Assembly (NCBI GenBank): GCA_001414485.1
Contig: LLEY01000138.1
Span: 105,301 to 169,300, forward strand
Reading direction: 5' to 3'
From: Calycina herbarum
Lineage: Eukaryota > Ascomycota > Leotiomycetes > Helotiales > Pezizellaceae
DNA: 64,000 bases
Shown: positions 11,850 to 21,994 of the stretch, in pieces
Layout of the letters: every line of letters starts with the position of its first letter
Position numbering within the stretch: position 1 is the stretch's first letter
Translations under genes and position numbers: made by a program
Notes under the pieces: model-generated
The model's database searches: none
What the model saw: the letters and a program-made list of their open reading frames with translations, nothing else
Told to the model about the DNA's origin: nothing

Positions 11850-14800
11850 TAGGTTTTAATAGTAGAACTCCTAAAGTTCCTCTAAATAACAGTTAAGATT
11901 GCTTTTCAGTTCTTAAGTATTTTCTAAGTATAGGTAATTCAACTATTTAATTAAATACTTAACTTATCTTCTAATAAGTTTATAGTTAAGAATCCTCTTA
12001 ACTTTATATTCAGTATTTAGGTTTACTAGTTAAATTTCTATAAATAGAGCTAGTAGTGCTCCTAGTAGTACTAGTTTAAGTAAGGATATATAGAATACTA
12101 GATAGATGTTTATTATTCTTAATAACGCTAATTTATAATTTAAAGGTCTCTTAACTCGTTTAATTTTAAATAGTCTAAGTTTTTTATAATCTAGTTTATT
12201 ACTTAGTCTTTTTATATTAATATTTTTCTATACTAAATAGACTTTATCCCCCTCTTTTAGTATTAGCTCCTAACTACGTTGTTTATTATAGTAATACGTA
12301 TTTCTTTCAACTATAAATTATAAATCCTCTATAAGTTCCTTATATAACCTCTTAATTTTTAAGACCTAAACACGAGTAAGCTAGTTATCGATAGTCGTAG
12401 ACAGTAGTTCTTAATATACTATTAATTTATATCTAAAGTTAGTATAGAATAGTATAATAAGTGTTATTTCTATTACTAAACTATTATAAGCAAACTATAC
12501 TAAGAGCAGTAGTTCTACCTAGTTATTTTACTAGTAGTTTATATAATAATAAAGGTATATTTCAACTACTTAATTCATTCTTTCGTTTCCTCTATTTATT
12601 TAAGAGTAAAAAGCTATAGAAAGCTTTCTTTTCGTACCTAATCGTTCTATAAGAGTAATCTAAAATTTTAAGATAAAGAGTTTATCTCTATCTAAGAGTA
12701 TTTCTTTAGATAGTCTATATCTTAAGACTACTTCTCTAAAGAATACGAATACTAATTCCTTAGCTATACTTAACTCTATATATACTACTAAAATTATATA
12801 TTTCATAAGTTGTTCTATAATAACTAGGATCGAGTTATACTTAATTCCTATTATTAGATCTTTAGATTTTAGTAATTTAATAATAAAATCTATAGATATT
12901 AATTTCTAAGGTATTTATAGTATTAGAGTAGTATTTATCTATCTATAAAGAGTATAGTAGAAAGCCTTATTCCTAGTATAGGTATTATATTCCGTTATTA
13001 CTTTCTTAACTATCGTAAATAACTAATTAACATAGTAATATTATTTTATCCTCTAGAGAGTTCTACGAATTCCTTAGTATTCGTAAGCGAGCGTAGCGTA
13101 GTATTCTTATATAAACTCCTTAGTATATAAACTAGGAACCTATAGCTTTTCTTTTATATACTAGTTATAACCTTTATATATATTCTAAATCTTATTTATC
13201 TAAATATCGTTTATTACTATAATTTCGTATATAGTAGGTACTAAGTCTCTATTCTTAAGAGTTTTTAAGATCGTAATCTTCTTATATTCTTTATTTCCCT
13301 TATATCTAGGTTTTCAACTAAGAGTATTAGCTTAAGTATTTATTATTCCTTTTATATATTAAATAATAATATTAAATCCTTTTAATATTTCTACCTATCT
13401 AACTAACTGTCTAGTTATAAGTTCCTTAGTTATTATAAATATCCTAAGATTCTTATAGTCGAATAGAACTATAACTAGGTATTTTACTAACTATAAATAA
13501 ATTCTCTAGTATTCTAAAGCTAATACTATAATAAGTAACTCTTTATCGAATATACTATAGTTTTATTATACTAGGTTAAATGTTTTAGAATAATATATAA
13601 TAAGTATAAGTTTTCTCTTTTTATTTAGTTATAGGTAAATCATATCTACTAATATATCTAAGACATCTATTTTAATTATACTTAGTTTTTCTATATCAAA
13701 GTTATATAAAATAGATTTTTCTATAAACCTTACTTTAATCTTTTAAAAAGCGTTCTTAGTCTATTTATTCTAAATAAATTTAATAGCTTTCTTAACTAGT
13801 ATTATTATTAGTTTAGCAATCTTTATATAGTCTTTTATAAATAGATAGCAAAAGTTTATAAATCTAAGAAAGAACTATATATCTTTTATATTCTCTAGTA
13901 ATTTCTAGTTTAAGATATCTTAGATCTTTACTAGATCTATTTCTATTTTTCCTAAGCTAAATATCTATCCTAGGAAAAGTGTCTAAGTTACTCTAAACTC
14001 GTATTTTAAGAGTTTTAACTAAGAGTTTACTTTTATAAGTCGTTATAAAACTTCTCTAATATATCTCTTATATTCTTCTTCTTTTTTTAAGAAAATTAAG
14101 ATATTATCTAAGTAGTAAATTACTATTACTCCTAGAAGATCTTTTAAAATATTATTATTTTATCTCTAATATATAGCTAGTACGTTATAAAGTCTAAATA
14201 GTATAACTATATATTTATAAAGGCTCGATAGTAAGGCAAATACTATCTTCTATTCGTCTCCGGTTTTTATTCGTATAAGTCTATAGATGTTTTATTAATC
14301 TAATTTCGTAAATTATACTACCTTACCTAACTTGTCCTATAAGTATTAGCTAGGTAGCAGTAGATAAGCGTCCTTAACTATAGTATGATTTACTTCCTAA
14401 TAATTAATATATACTCTTCTATCTAGGTTGTCTTTCTTCTTAATAATAAGTATATTTAAAGTAATTAGTAACTTAGATCTTCTAATATATCTCTTCTTAA
14501 TACCTTCCTTTATATAACTTTCTATTCTCTATAGGCTTTTCTAGTTATATAACCGAAGCTTCTACTTTAAGAAGTAATAACCCTCTTTTAATTTAATCTT
14601 ATAATCCTATAAGCAATGTTCTAGTAAAGCTCGTAAGTCTTTCAGGTTTTCGAACAAAGCTCTAAATTCTTTATACTATATAGATATTTCGTTATTAGCT
14701 TTCTTACTAACTTATAGAAGACCCTAGGCTAGGTGTCCTAGTACCTTAGAAGAGGTAACGCTAACCTTATTCTAGCCTTAAAGTTATAAACGTAAACCCT

Positions 14801-17010
14801 CGTATTTATATTAACTAAAGGTTATTATTTTAGCCTTCTAGTCGATTTCTAGATTATGTTCTTAAATCTATAGTATACTAAGTATTACTTCCTTACTTCC
14901 TATTTTAATAATATCGAATTATATATCTAAATAGTATCCTTCGATATTAATTTTTATTAGAATAGTTTACTAATTAATAATCCTATTTTAATATATAATA
15001 TCTATTCTATCGACTACTCCTAGTTAATATAGTCTTATCCTCTTAATTAGAACGTTCAGCTTCTCTTAAGCTATTAGGGAAATAAAGTTACCTATTACTC
15101 CTAAGTCTATTATAACTTATAACTTCTTCTCTTTTATTTCTATAGTTACTACTAACTATCTTTCTCTAGAAGTAGCGTTTAGCTCTCTAACTGTTAGTTA
15201 ATAGAGTTCTCTCTAAACCAACTCTGTTTCTTAGTCTATGTCGTATTCATTCGTCTCCTAGAAGATTATACTAAATAATTTTCTACTTCTAGATTCTTAA
15301 AATATTACTCTAACTTTTCTAACTAAAGCAACTATAGTATACTAGCCTCCTATTTCTAGTATAGCTTCTTTATCATCAGATAGCGTACCTAAAAAACTAG
15401 GTTTAGAGCGTCCTATAAAGTTATTAGGCCCCTACTATTACTATAAGCTAGTTTCTTTCTAAAGATCTACGACTATCTAAATATCTCCTATCTTAAGCGT
15501 ACTAGATAGCTCGCTAGATACTGCTTATTCTAGTCTAGGTTCTTTAAATTCGATGGTTTCCCTTCTAGTAATAAGGCTTACTAATGTTATTCTATCCCTC
15601 TTATTCTAAACTATTTTATAAGTAGTTAAAATAGTAGAGTTAATTTCTTAAGTAAAATATAGGCTCTAGAAATCAGGTTTTTAGTATTCTATATATACCT
15701 ATCTATTTCCTTTCTTAAAGGTTCTAATAAATGCCTATATCTCGCCTTATTTAGGCTTATATATTCTTAGATTTATTTTTAATAAATTAGATTCTAATTT
15801 TAATAACTCTAATAAGCTTATTAATAGTAGTAATTCGTATTCTACTTAAAGAGAGAATTCGTATTCTATTTCTAATTATATATTATAATATTCTTTAAGA
15901 AGTGGATTCCTACTATTATTAGTGTTCTATACCTTACTATCTTAGATTTCGATTCTTTTATTTAGCTATAGGTATACAACGCCTACTAATATATCCGAGG
16001 TATCTGTTTTAATCTACGTACTATATTCTCTAGCTTCGAGTTCTTCGTCTATAAGTTCGATTCTTTCTAGTAAAGCTACTTCTTTTTAGATAGTAGTATT
16101 AGCTTGTTTCCCTTTTAAGTCTTTCTTCTTACTATACTTATTTACTCTATAGCTAGCAAGACTACAGTTATAATACAAGTTCTACTCGTAACGCCGATCT
16201 CGCTCTTTCTAGGAAAGTCCTTTCTTTAGTAGGTCTCTACCTTAAGTTCCTTTTCCCTATACCTAACGCTTCTAAGTAGTATTAATTTCTATAGGTTCTC
16301 TATAGTCTTTTTTTCCACCTTTTCTCTAATGTCGATGTCTATAACTACCCTTTTTCTCTAGACTCCTCTTATAATTCCGATTATCGATTTTAATCGTATT
16401 ATTAGTTAATTCGTCGAGTATATCTAAGAAGTCATCCCTAGCTAGTTTATCCTTAACACTATCCTTCAATCCTCTATAGTACTACTTATATAAGGCTTCA
16501 TCGTTCTAGCTAAGACGTATAGAGTATTATTAGAACATTAACGTATATTTAGCTACTAACCCTTTTTATCAGAGGCTATATAAAGCCCGTACCGCTTTTT
16601 TCTTTAAATCTATATCTACAAACACCTAGTTAATTCCTTTCTTAAATCCAGCAACAGTTAAAAACAATCCTTAAGTGCTTTTACTTATAAGGTTTAACAC
16701 TCTTCTATTCAATGTTTTATTTTTCTAGAAATCCTCTAAATACAGTTCTATCCAGTTATATACCACTCCTTTAAGACAGGTAGTAAGCTATATAACTTAA
16801 TCAGTTTTATAAGTAAACTATACTAAATAAAAGTTTAAGTATATTAAAGCTTTTATAATAAACTTAGTAAGTTTCTCTAAGGAGCCGTTAAACGTTTTAG
16901 GTACCGGCAATTTCACTTCTTCTCTAATAGTAGTAACTAGTACTACCGGCATTATTAGCACTAGAGGCGGTACAAGGGTTAAACTCGAGAATAGTATAGT
17001 TTTCAACATT
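11850..17010 (-). pseudogene. decayed gag-pol with C-terminal chromodomain, element A2
   Basis: The minus strand reads Gag at 17009-16150, starting with a block ending VKLPVPKTFNGSLEKLTKF and ending in a mutated zinc knuckle near 16155-16180. The retropepsin at 15079-15117 reads VIIDLGVIGNFIS, the reverse transcriptase core at about 14100-14115 reads YYLDNILIF, and RNase H and integrase regions follow as in A1. The last domain (about 12012-11870) reads EYKVKRILNYKLIRR, then VKYLIK, then ENT-stop-ELKSNLN, a good match to a chromodomain. Chromodomain integrases direct insertion to heterochromatin, fitting this repeat-rich location. Many RIP-type stops show it is inactive. Confidence 0.85.
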
Positions 17011-17034
17011 ATATCAGTAGTACTTCTAAGCAGG

Positions 17035-17499
17035 TGCTCAAAGTATAACGAAAATCAAACGAACTAAACAAAGATAACTAAGTCTCGAAGGTTAGTATAC
17101 AGGTAAGAAGTATAGACACGATGGATTGTTTACTTAGAAGTGAACTCGTTACTTATATCAAAGATGTTAAACAGGATAATAAGATTAATAACTAAAGTTA
17201 AGCACGAAGCTCCTATCTAATAGCAGACGTGCCAGTCCTATATAGAGCTTTCATACCCTCCGGCCGCTATAGTCGATCTGCCCAACCATGGCCAACATAG
17301 TCGACTCGTCGGCTATGTCGCTTACCCTTCCTAGTCACGTGATTATAACCAACTTCTAACAGTGAGATCCTAGAATTCCTAAATGTTCTTCTACATTACA
17401 GATTCCCTCTTGTGTTACCTTTCCATTTCCTGGACGTTGTGCCTTGTCCTGTCAGAGCGCCGTCTGGACTACTTATCACGTAAAACGTGATTCGTGACA
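17035..17499 (-). repeat. 5' LTR of element A2
   Basis: This 465-bp LTR starts tgctca and ends gtgaca, satisfying TG..CA. Its left half is RIP-mutated like its partner. Its right half (about 17240-17499) keeps many CA and TG dinucleotides and is the least mutated part of the repeat block. The internal side carries the conserved acttctaagcagg shared with A1, presumably next to the primer-binding site, which I could not match to a tRNA. Confidence 0.85.
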
Positions 17500-17500
17500 T

Positions 17501-17950
17501 CTAACTTCTTATATAATATCCCTATACTCTTATATATCCTATAAATCTGCTACTTTGAGAGCCGAAGATCGAATACGTTGTATATATAATCCGCTACCTT
17601 ATCTGTTATAAGCTTATTATCTCGTGCTAAGAGCTCTTAAATAAACGCCTCTACTATAGTATTCTAGGCGGTTCTGGTTCCTAGTTTAGCTTTATAGTAA
17701 GGATAAGGAGTAAGAGCTACTTCTACTAAGAGCTCTTGTTTAATATTATGTATAGATACGCTACTATATTTGAACTCTCTAGCTATCTCTGCGAAGTTGG
17801 TGTTATTGTGCCTTACCCCGGCTTGAATCGCTATTTTAATCGTAGCGCGACGATCGGGATTAATTTAAGGTGCTATAGTAGAACTACATATATAGAAGGA
17901 TTAGGATATATCTTTAAAAGCTTTAATATTATACGTATAGTGGTATTAAT
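17501..17950 (-). pseudogene. N-terminal half of the same Tc1/mariner-like transposase
   Basis: The minus strand reads RRATIKIAIQAGVRHNNTN, then FAEIAREFKYSSVSIHNI and LLARDNKLITDKVADYIYNV, followed by FDLRLSK-stop-QIYRIYKSI. This is the helix-turn-helix plus winged-helix DNA-binding region that precedes the DDE domain in Tc1/mariner proteins. It ends at the LTR of A2. The heptamer ctaactt occurs at 17501-17507 and again at 10717-10723, so the halves rejoin there if A2 is removed; the frame then needs one single-base shift to reach the DDE part. Confidence 0.7.
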
Positions 17951-18083
17951 CGAATAAGTGGTTATTTAGCTAATTTTCTATATAGCCTCCTAGGCACGAT
18001 TATAGTACACAAAACGCTCGGATTATAAAAAAAGTGGGCAAATTCAAGCTTAACTCGCAACTGACTGTAAAGCAGTCGCCGAG

Positions 18084-18641
18084 ATGGGTTTTGGGGAGTT
18101 AATTCGTGATGATGGTAACATTAGGATGGACCCAATCAGAACTTATGCTGGGGGCGATTTCAATCAGCGCGACGACGCGTGGTATTTCTCAAAAGAGGAG
18201 GGAACAGCGGAGAAGTATCGCGGGTACGCCGCTAAAAGATGTCCGCAGTCTGAAATCTGGATCATCAATATGCAGGTTCCAAAAGGGTTTATAGATGGGG
18301 TTCGGAAAAAGGAGCTCTGGTACTCCCCTGATTGGAAACAGTTTGTTTGGAGTTGTCGAAACGGTGACTCGGTTAGCAGCCCTGCCAAATTCGACAGTTA
18401 CCATCCCCCCCAGACACAATTCATTGAGGGTCATATCTGCGGTCGTAACCCAGCTATCATTCTTAAAATCAAGAAGGAAGATGTTCAACAAGAAATGAGC
18501 GAAAACAATCTTTTGTATCTCGGAACCCGAAAAGCGACGCAATCCGTCTTTGTAGACAAGCCTACGGTGGTGGAAATGGCGAAGTTGATTCGGGGGAAGA
18601 TTTTTATTGACGTTTTCCCTCCTAACAACACTAGCGTCTGA
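18084..18641 (+). CDS. hypothetical protein, possibly N-terminally truncated
   Basis: This is a 185-residue single-exon frame starting at the first gene-like sequence right of the RIP block. The frame stays open upstream only to 18054, without another ATG. The protein begins MGFGELIRDDGNIRMDPIRT, continues YAGGDFNQRDDAWYFS with a following alternating strand/helix region, and contains WYSPDWKQFVWSC in the middle. I know of fungal proteins with this RTYAGGDFN..AWYF layout but no assigned function. The R-Y..AWYF pattern followed by A/E/Y-rich helices is reminiscent of ADP-ribosyltransferase-like folds (weak inference). No signal peptide is visible. Starting in the middle of a conserved-looking region suggests the 5' end may have been lost to the repeat block or lies in an unseen exon. 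Confidence 0.6.
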   Translation: MGFGELIRDDGNIRMDPIRTYAGGDFNQRDDAWYFSKEEGTAEKYRGYAAKRCPQSEIWIINMQVPKGFIDGVRKKELWYSPDWKQFVWSCRNGDSVSSPAKFDSYHPPQTQFIEGHICGRNPAIILKIKKEDVQQEMSENNLLYLGTRKATQSVFVDKPTVVEMAKLIRGKIFIDVFPPNNTSV

Positions 18642-19116
18642 TCAGATATTAGCGAGAATGTAAATAATGTTTCAGTGCTTCCGATGGTTTATTACGATGG
18701 GTTTCTGCGGAAAAGTTTTCTTTTACAGGTCTTTCGGTTAATTAATACGATGGTTTATCATAATATGTTTGCGGAGATATCTTATTGATTTGATACAGTC
18801 AACGAGTTTGCTCCCCAACTTCGGCGGCCCTTAAGCTGCCTAAATGGAAGTAACCCTTTCCATGCATGTAAAATGTGAACTCTACTCTAGGATTCGAATA
18901 TTCCAACGTTGTTCAGGTCTACGAACGATGGCACAACGACCTCTGAACTTCTCTCGGACTTATTTCGCATTTATTTCTATGCCTTGGATTTATATTATCT
19001 CGTATCATTTTGTGTCTCTGGTAGATCTTTATGGCCATGATTTTTTACATCTCGGATTTCTTGGAATTAGGGATTTAAGAAACCCGAAGAAACGAGAAAC
19101 AAATTTCTATTCCTAC
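18642..19116. other. intergenic, convergent 3' ends
   Basis: No gene is seen. The only structure is an imperfect direct repeat: cgatggtttattacgat-type sequence at about 18683-18712 is echoed at about 18749-18775. The segment separates the stop at 18641 from the minus-strand stop at 19117. Confidence 0.5.
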
Positions 19117-20345
19117 TCATTCAAGATCCGCAACATACTTATATACACTTCGGCAATCCTTCCCAATGCATCTCTCATCTTTACTCGCTGCTTCATAAGT
19201 ATCCACAAGGCCTTTCGAAAGCGGAAGACTTGTCCCCGTCTCCTGCCCCAATCCAACAGCCATCTTCAAAACCCCAACACAAAGACTGATATCAAAGCCT
19301 CCCTCGAAATCCCTATTAGCGCTGGAATTGGGACTTATCCCCTTCACAGGATTCTGATCAATACTATTATAACTCCTCCCGGTACTAGCATTTATCACCC
19401 CTGCCAAAACCTTAGCATCTAGTCCACAGCGGATTCCTAAATTCATCGCTTCGGCTGTTCCGAGCATACAGATTCCTGAGAGGTAGTTGTTGATTTGTTT
19501 TGTCATAAGACCTGCGCCTGGACCACCGCAGTTGAAAAATGTTGATCCCATAGTCATGACGACGGGCTTTATCTTATCAAGGACTGAGTCTTCTCCTCCG
19601 GCCATGAAGGTTAGTGTTGCGGCTTGAGCTCCTGTTGGACCTCCAGATACGGGGACGCCGGCGAACTCTCCTAGTTTGGAAGCTTCCACTGCTTTGGCTA
19701 CTTCAAGGGAGGTGGGTACGTCTATGGTACTGCATTCGATGAAGAGCTTTGGAGTGCTGCTTTGGGGAATGGAGAGGAGACCGGTGGAGGGGTTGGTGAA
19801 GACTTCTTTGACGTGTTTTCCTAGGGGAAGCATAGTTATGATTACTTCCTAGGTTTCATTTTAGTTTTCAATAGTTTCTTGAAGGAATGTTGACTTGTAA
19901 GAGAGGTCGCTTTCATCCGACATATTGTTCGAGAAGATTTAGAAGCATCAGTTATCCCAAACCTTCTTGGACAATACTCGCAATCGCTCCATGGTCTCTC
20001 AAGTAATGGAGGGGCTTTTATTCAAACCAAGTCTAAGCAGATGTCGTACTTACGCAAGTTTCTGCGATTTCTTTCGGCGTTTTCGCGCTTTTCACAGTGT
20101 GGTTTGCGGATTGCGTGGTTGTTATGAATCTGTCCAGGGTTTCTTGGACTATTTCGCAGACCGTTAAGCTGGCTCCAGGAGGGAGTTTCGAGAGGAGGTT
20201 TGAGGCCATGTGGAAACCCATGTTTCCCAGCCCTTCAGGCTTAAGTTAGTACTTCCAGCTTCCCGCACAACGTTGACCGAGAATACTTACCGATGAAGCC
20301 ATAAGATACAGCGGGTAACTCGTTACTTCCTTCTTGAGATGCCAT
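19117..20345 (-). CDS. 3-hydroxyisobutyrate dehydrogenase-like
   Basis: NAD(P)-dependent beta-hydroxyacid dehydrogenase; the classical enzyme oxidises 3-hydroxyisobutyrate in mitochondrial valine breakdown. Three exons on the minus strand: 20345-20291, 20232-20054 and 19848-19117, giving 321 residues. Introns show GTAAGTAT with branch TACTAAC, and GTAAGT with acceptor CCTAG. The Rossmann motif GFIGLGNMG spans exon junction 1 (residues 17-24). The substrate loop VSGGPTGAQAATL is at 145-157 and the catalytic lysine is K195 in GAGLMTKQINN. Length fits the family. No clear mitochondrial presequence precedes the Rossmann motif, so a cytosolic paralogue or another hydroxyacid substrate is possible. 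It is divergent from the decarboxylase-like gene at 20745 with a 399-bp shared promoter. Confidence 0.88.
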
Positions 20346-20744
20346 TTTCTTAAAGTTTGAAGAGTTGATGCTATACTTTGGATTCTCTGTCAACTCAAGT
20401 TTACCTTTTGGCAAGAGTGACTCCGGCAGCTTCGACGTTACACAATGTGGGGTCCCATGTTTCATGCATTGCCTTTATTCGACCGTCATTCTGTATCGTC
20501 CTTTCGAAAAGAGAAGTCCCGGTAGCAGATCAGTACGCGTGGTCCCACCTCTGTGGGGTACAACGCGGGGTAGCTTCATCGTATTGTTTTGGTCGAAAGT
20601 TGCACTTAAAATGAGGGAGGGGGTTTGTGATACTTGAATGTCAAGTAGCAATTCCCAATTTTGAGTCGTTCCAATTCTCTAGACTATCAGGAGTTATTTG
20701 AGAGAATAGAAAAAGAAATCAAGTCAATACTTCATACGACCGCC
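20346..20744. promoter_or_regulatory. shared divergent promoter region
   Basis: This is the 399 bp between the start codons of the hydroxyisobutyrate dehydrogenase-like gene (minus) and the carboxymuconolactone decarboxylase-like gene (plus). No other gene is seen here. Co-regulation of two metabolic enzymes is a reasonable inference from head-to-head layout; I found no convincing specific operator. Confidence 0.4.
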
Positions 20745-21257
20745 ATGTCAAAAGAATCTGCAATCGCCGACGCCCATAAACTCCTCTTCGAAGAGGGAAT
20801 TCGAGCTCGTCGCGAAGTTGTAGGAGATGCCTAGTAAGTCACCAATTCCCTTCCTCTCCCCTTCAATTCTCCCCAATCTCCTCTCATCCACTCTTAACAC
20901 ACCCCTCAAAGTGTCGACAAAGCCCTCGCCTCGGGTTCCTCACCCTTCGCCTCCCCAATGCAAGAACTCGTCACAGAATTCTGCTGGGGCTCAGTCTGGA
21001 CCCGTCCAGGACTTGATCGCAAGCAACGAAGTTTATTAAACCTCGGCATGTTATGCGCACTCAATCGTGGACCTGAATTGGGAAATCATGTTCGGGGTGC
21101 GATTAGAAATGGGTTGACGCCCATTGAGATACGGGAGGCAATTTTGCAGGTCTCGGTTTATTGTGGGATGCCGGCTGGATTGGAGGGGTTTAAGATTGCG
21201 GAGAGGATTATTGGGGATATGGTTGAGAAGGGGGAGTATGTTTTGCCTAAGGAGTAG
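20745..21257 (+). CDS. carboxymuconolactone decarboxylase-like protein
   Basis: Two exons, 20745-20833 and 20912-21257, joined by a 78-nt intron (GTAAGT donor, TTAAC branch, AAAG acceptor), give 144 residues. The protein starts MSKESAIADAHKLLFEEGIR. It carries the family signature around CWGSVWTRPGLDRKQRSLL, followed by LGMLCALNRGPELGNHV and a C-terminal LQVSVYCGMPAGLEGF helix. The His in GNHVRGAIRNG is where gamma-carboxymuconolactone decarboxylases have a conserved His. Members act in the beta-ketoadipate pathway or as AhpD-like peroxidase partners, but there is no AhpD CxxC here, so a decarboxylase/isomerase role is likelier. The divergent dehydrogenase neighbour suggests a small catabolic unit. 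Confidence 0.85.
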
Positions 21258-21994
21258 GGGGTTGAAAGGGTGTGTGGGAATTGGAGGGGAGGACGTGAAT
21301 ATTTATTTCTAAGATTCTTTCTTAGGCGTTGTTCTACGTAAGACCTCACAGTGGATCGTTGGAAGAGACTAGTGTAATGAAACCCAATTATCCTCCAATA
21401 GTTAACTTGATTGTTCCAGTGCAGCTTTGATTAATTCCTAGAACAATGCACTCAACTCATTCACCACAACATTTCAAAGAGATCTATCATCAAAAAAACA
21501 ATAACTCATGTGATTTTTGATAGACACTATAAATCGGATAAACCGAAATGTCTACCCCTATTATCACAAAAAGGGGCCAAACTGAAGTGTTGTTGAAAGT
21601 TATCAAGGGGCTGTAGTTGCAATGTACTTTGTAAACTGGCTAGGAATCATTTGTTTTCTGTGACAAACATAAAAGGGCTTGGTGGGCTGTTGATTAGACT
21701 CCGAACTAGTCAAGTCAGCCTGTTCTTCTCGCAAGTGTTCACAGTGCAATGACCTTTGGAGTCGGGAAAGTGATTCTTATTTTCGTGACTTCGTTACGCT
21801 TTCCATTTACCTAGGCAGTGCCAACCTCCTTTGCCCAAATATATCAACAACGGACAGTCAGTAATCCACCACCTTGCTCAATTCTTACACACATTATCTT
21901 ACTCCAAGCTACTAGAAACTTTTGCAGAGCCTAGAGCTTTTGTTTCCGTAGAAATCTTGCTCTTCCCCACGTAGCTTCCCAACCCAAAATACCT
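21258..21994. other. intergenic, convergent 3' ends
   Basis: This stretch of 737 bp lies between the stop of the decarboxylase-like gene and the stop of the RBR ligase gene. No open frame with support, no RNA gene and no repeat was recognised. Confidence 0.5.

Larger units (their letters stand above)
10724..17500 (-). mobile_element. Ty3/Gypsy chromovirus copy A2, both LTRs present
   Basis: This is a structurally complete but decayed element of about 6.8 kb on the minus strand. It has a 5' LTR (17035-17499), gag, protease, reverse transcriptase, RNase H, integrase region, chromodomain (about 11870-12012), an opposite-strand ORF relic (about 11270-11840), a polypurine tract (11194-11206 on the minus strand) and a 3' LTR (10730-11193). 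Both sides carry ctaactt, a candidate target duplication, although 7 bp is longer than the usual 5. It sits inside a Tc1/mariner-like transposon. Confidence 0.85.
1..18000. other. AT-rich RIP-mutated repeat block
   Basis: This block is extremely AT-rich. CpA and TpG are scarce and TpA is very abundant, and no long intact reading frame exists on either strand. Where repeats can be compared by eye (the LTRs at 10730-11193 and 17035-17499), most differences are CA to TA or TG to TA. Degraded transposon proteins read through with CAA/CAG to TAA/TAG stops. This is the known outcome of repeat-induced point mutation in Pezizomycotina. The block ends near 18000, where composition switches to gene-like sequence. 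Confidence 0.92.

Noticed and set aside
1..18000. CRISPR array or prokaryotic features suggested by regular repeats
   Set aside because: The repeats are long LTR-type direct repeats in a eukaryotic genome with introns; there are no short regularly spaced repeats.
18164..18542. Minus-strand frames opposite the hypothetical gene at 18084
   Set aside because: They are antisense shadows; the plus frame shows continuous protein-like text and a better start.
18844..19422. 192-codon plus-strand frame
   Set aside because: It overlaps the 3' part of the clearly homologous dehydrogenase gene on the other strand and shows no motifs itself.
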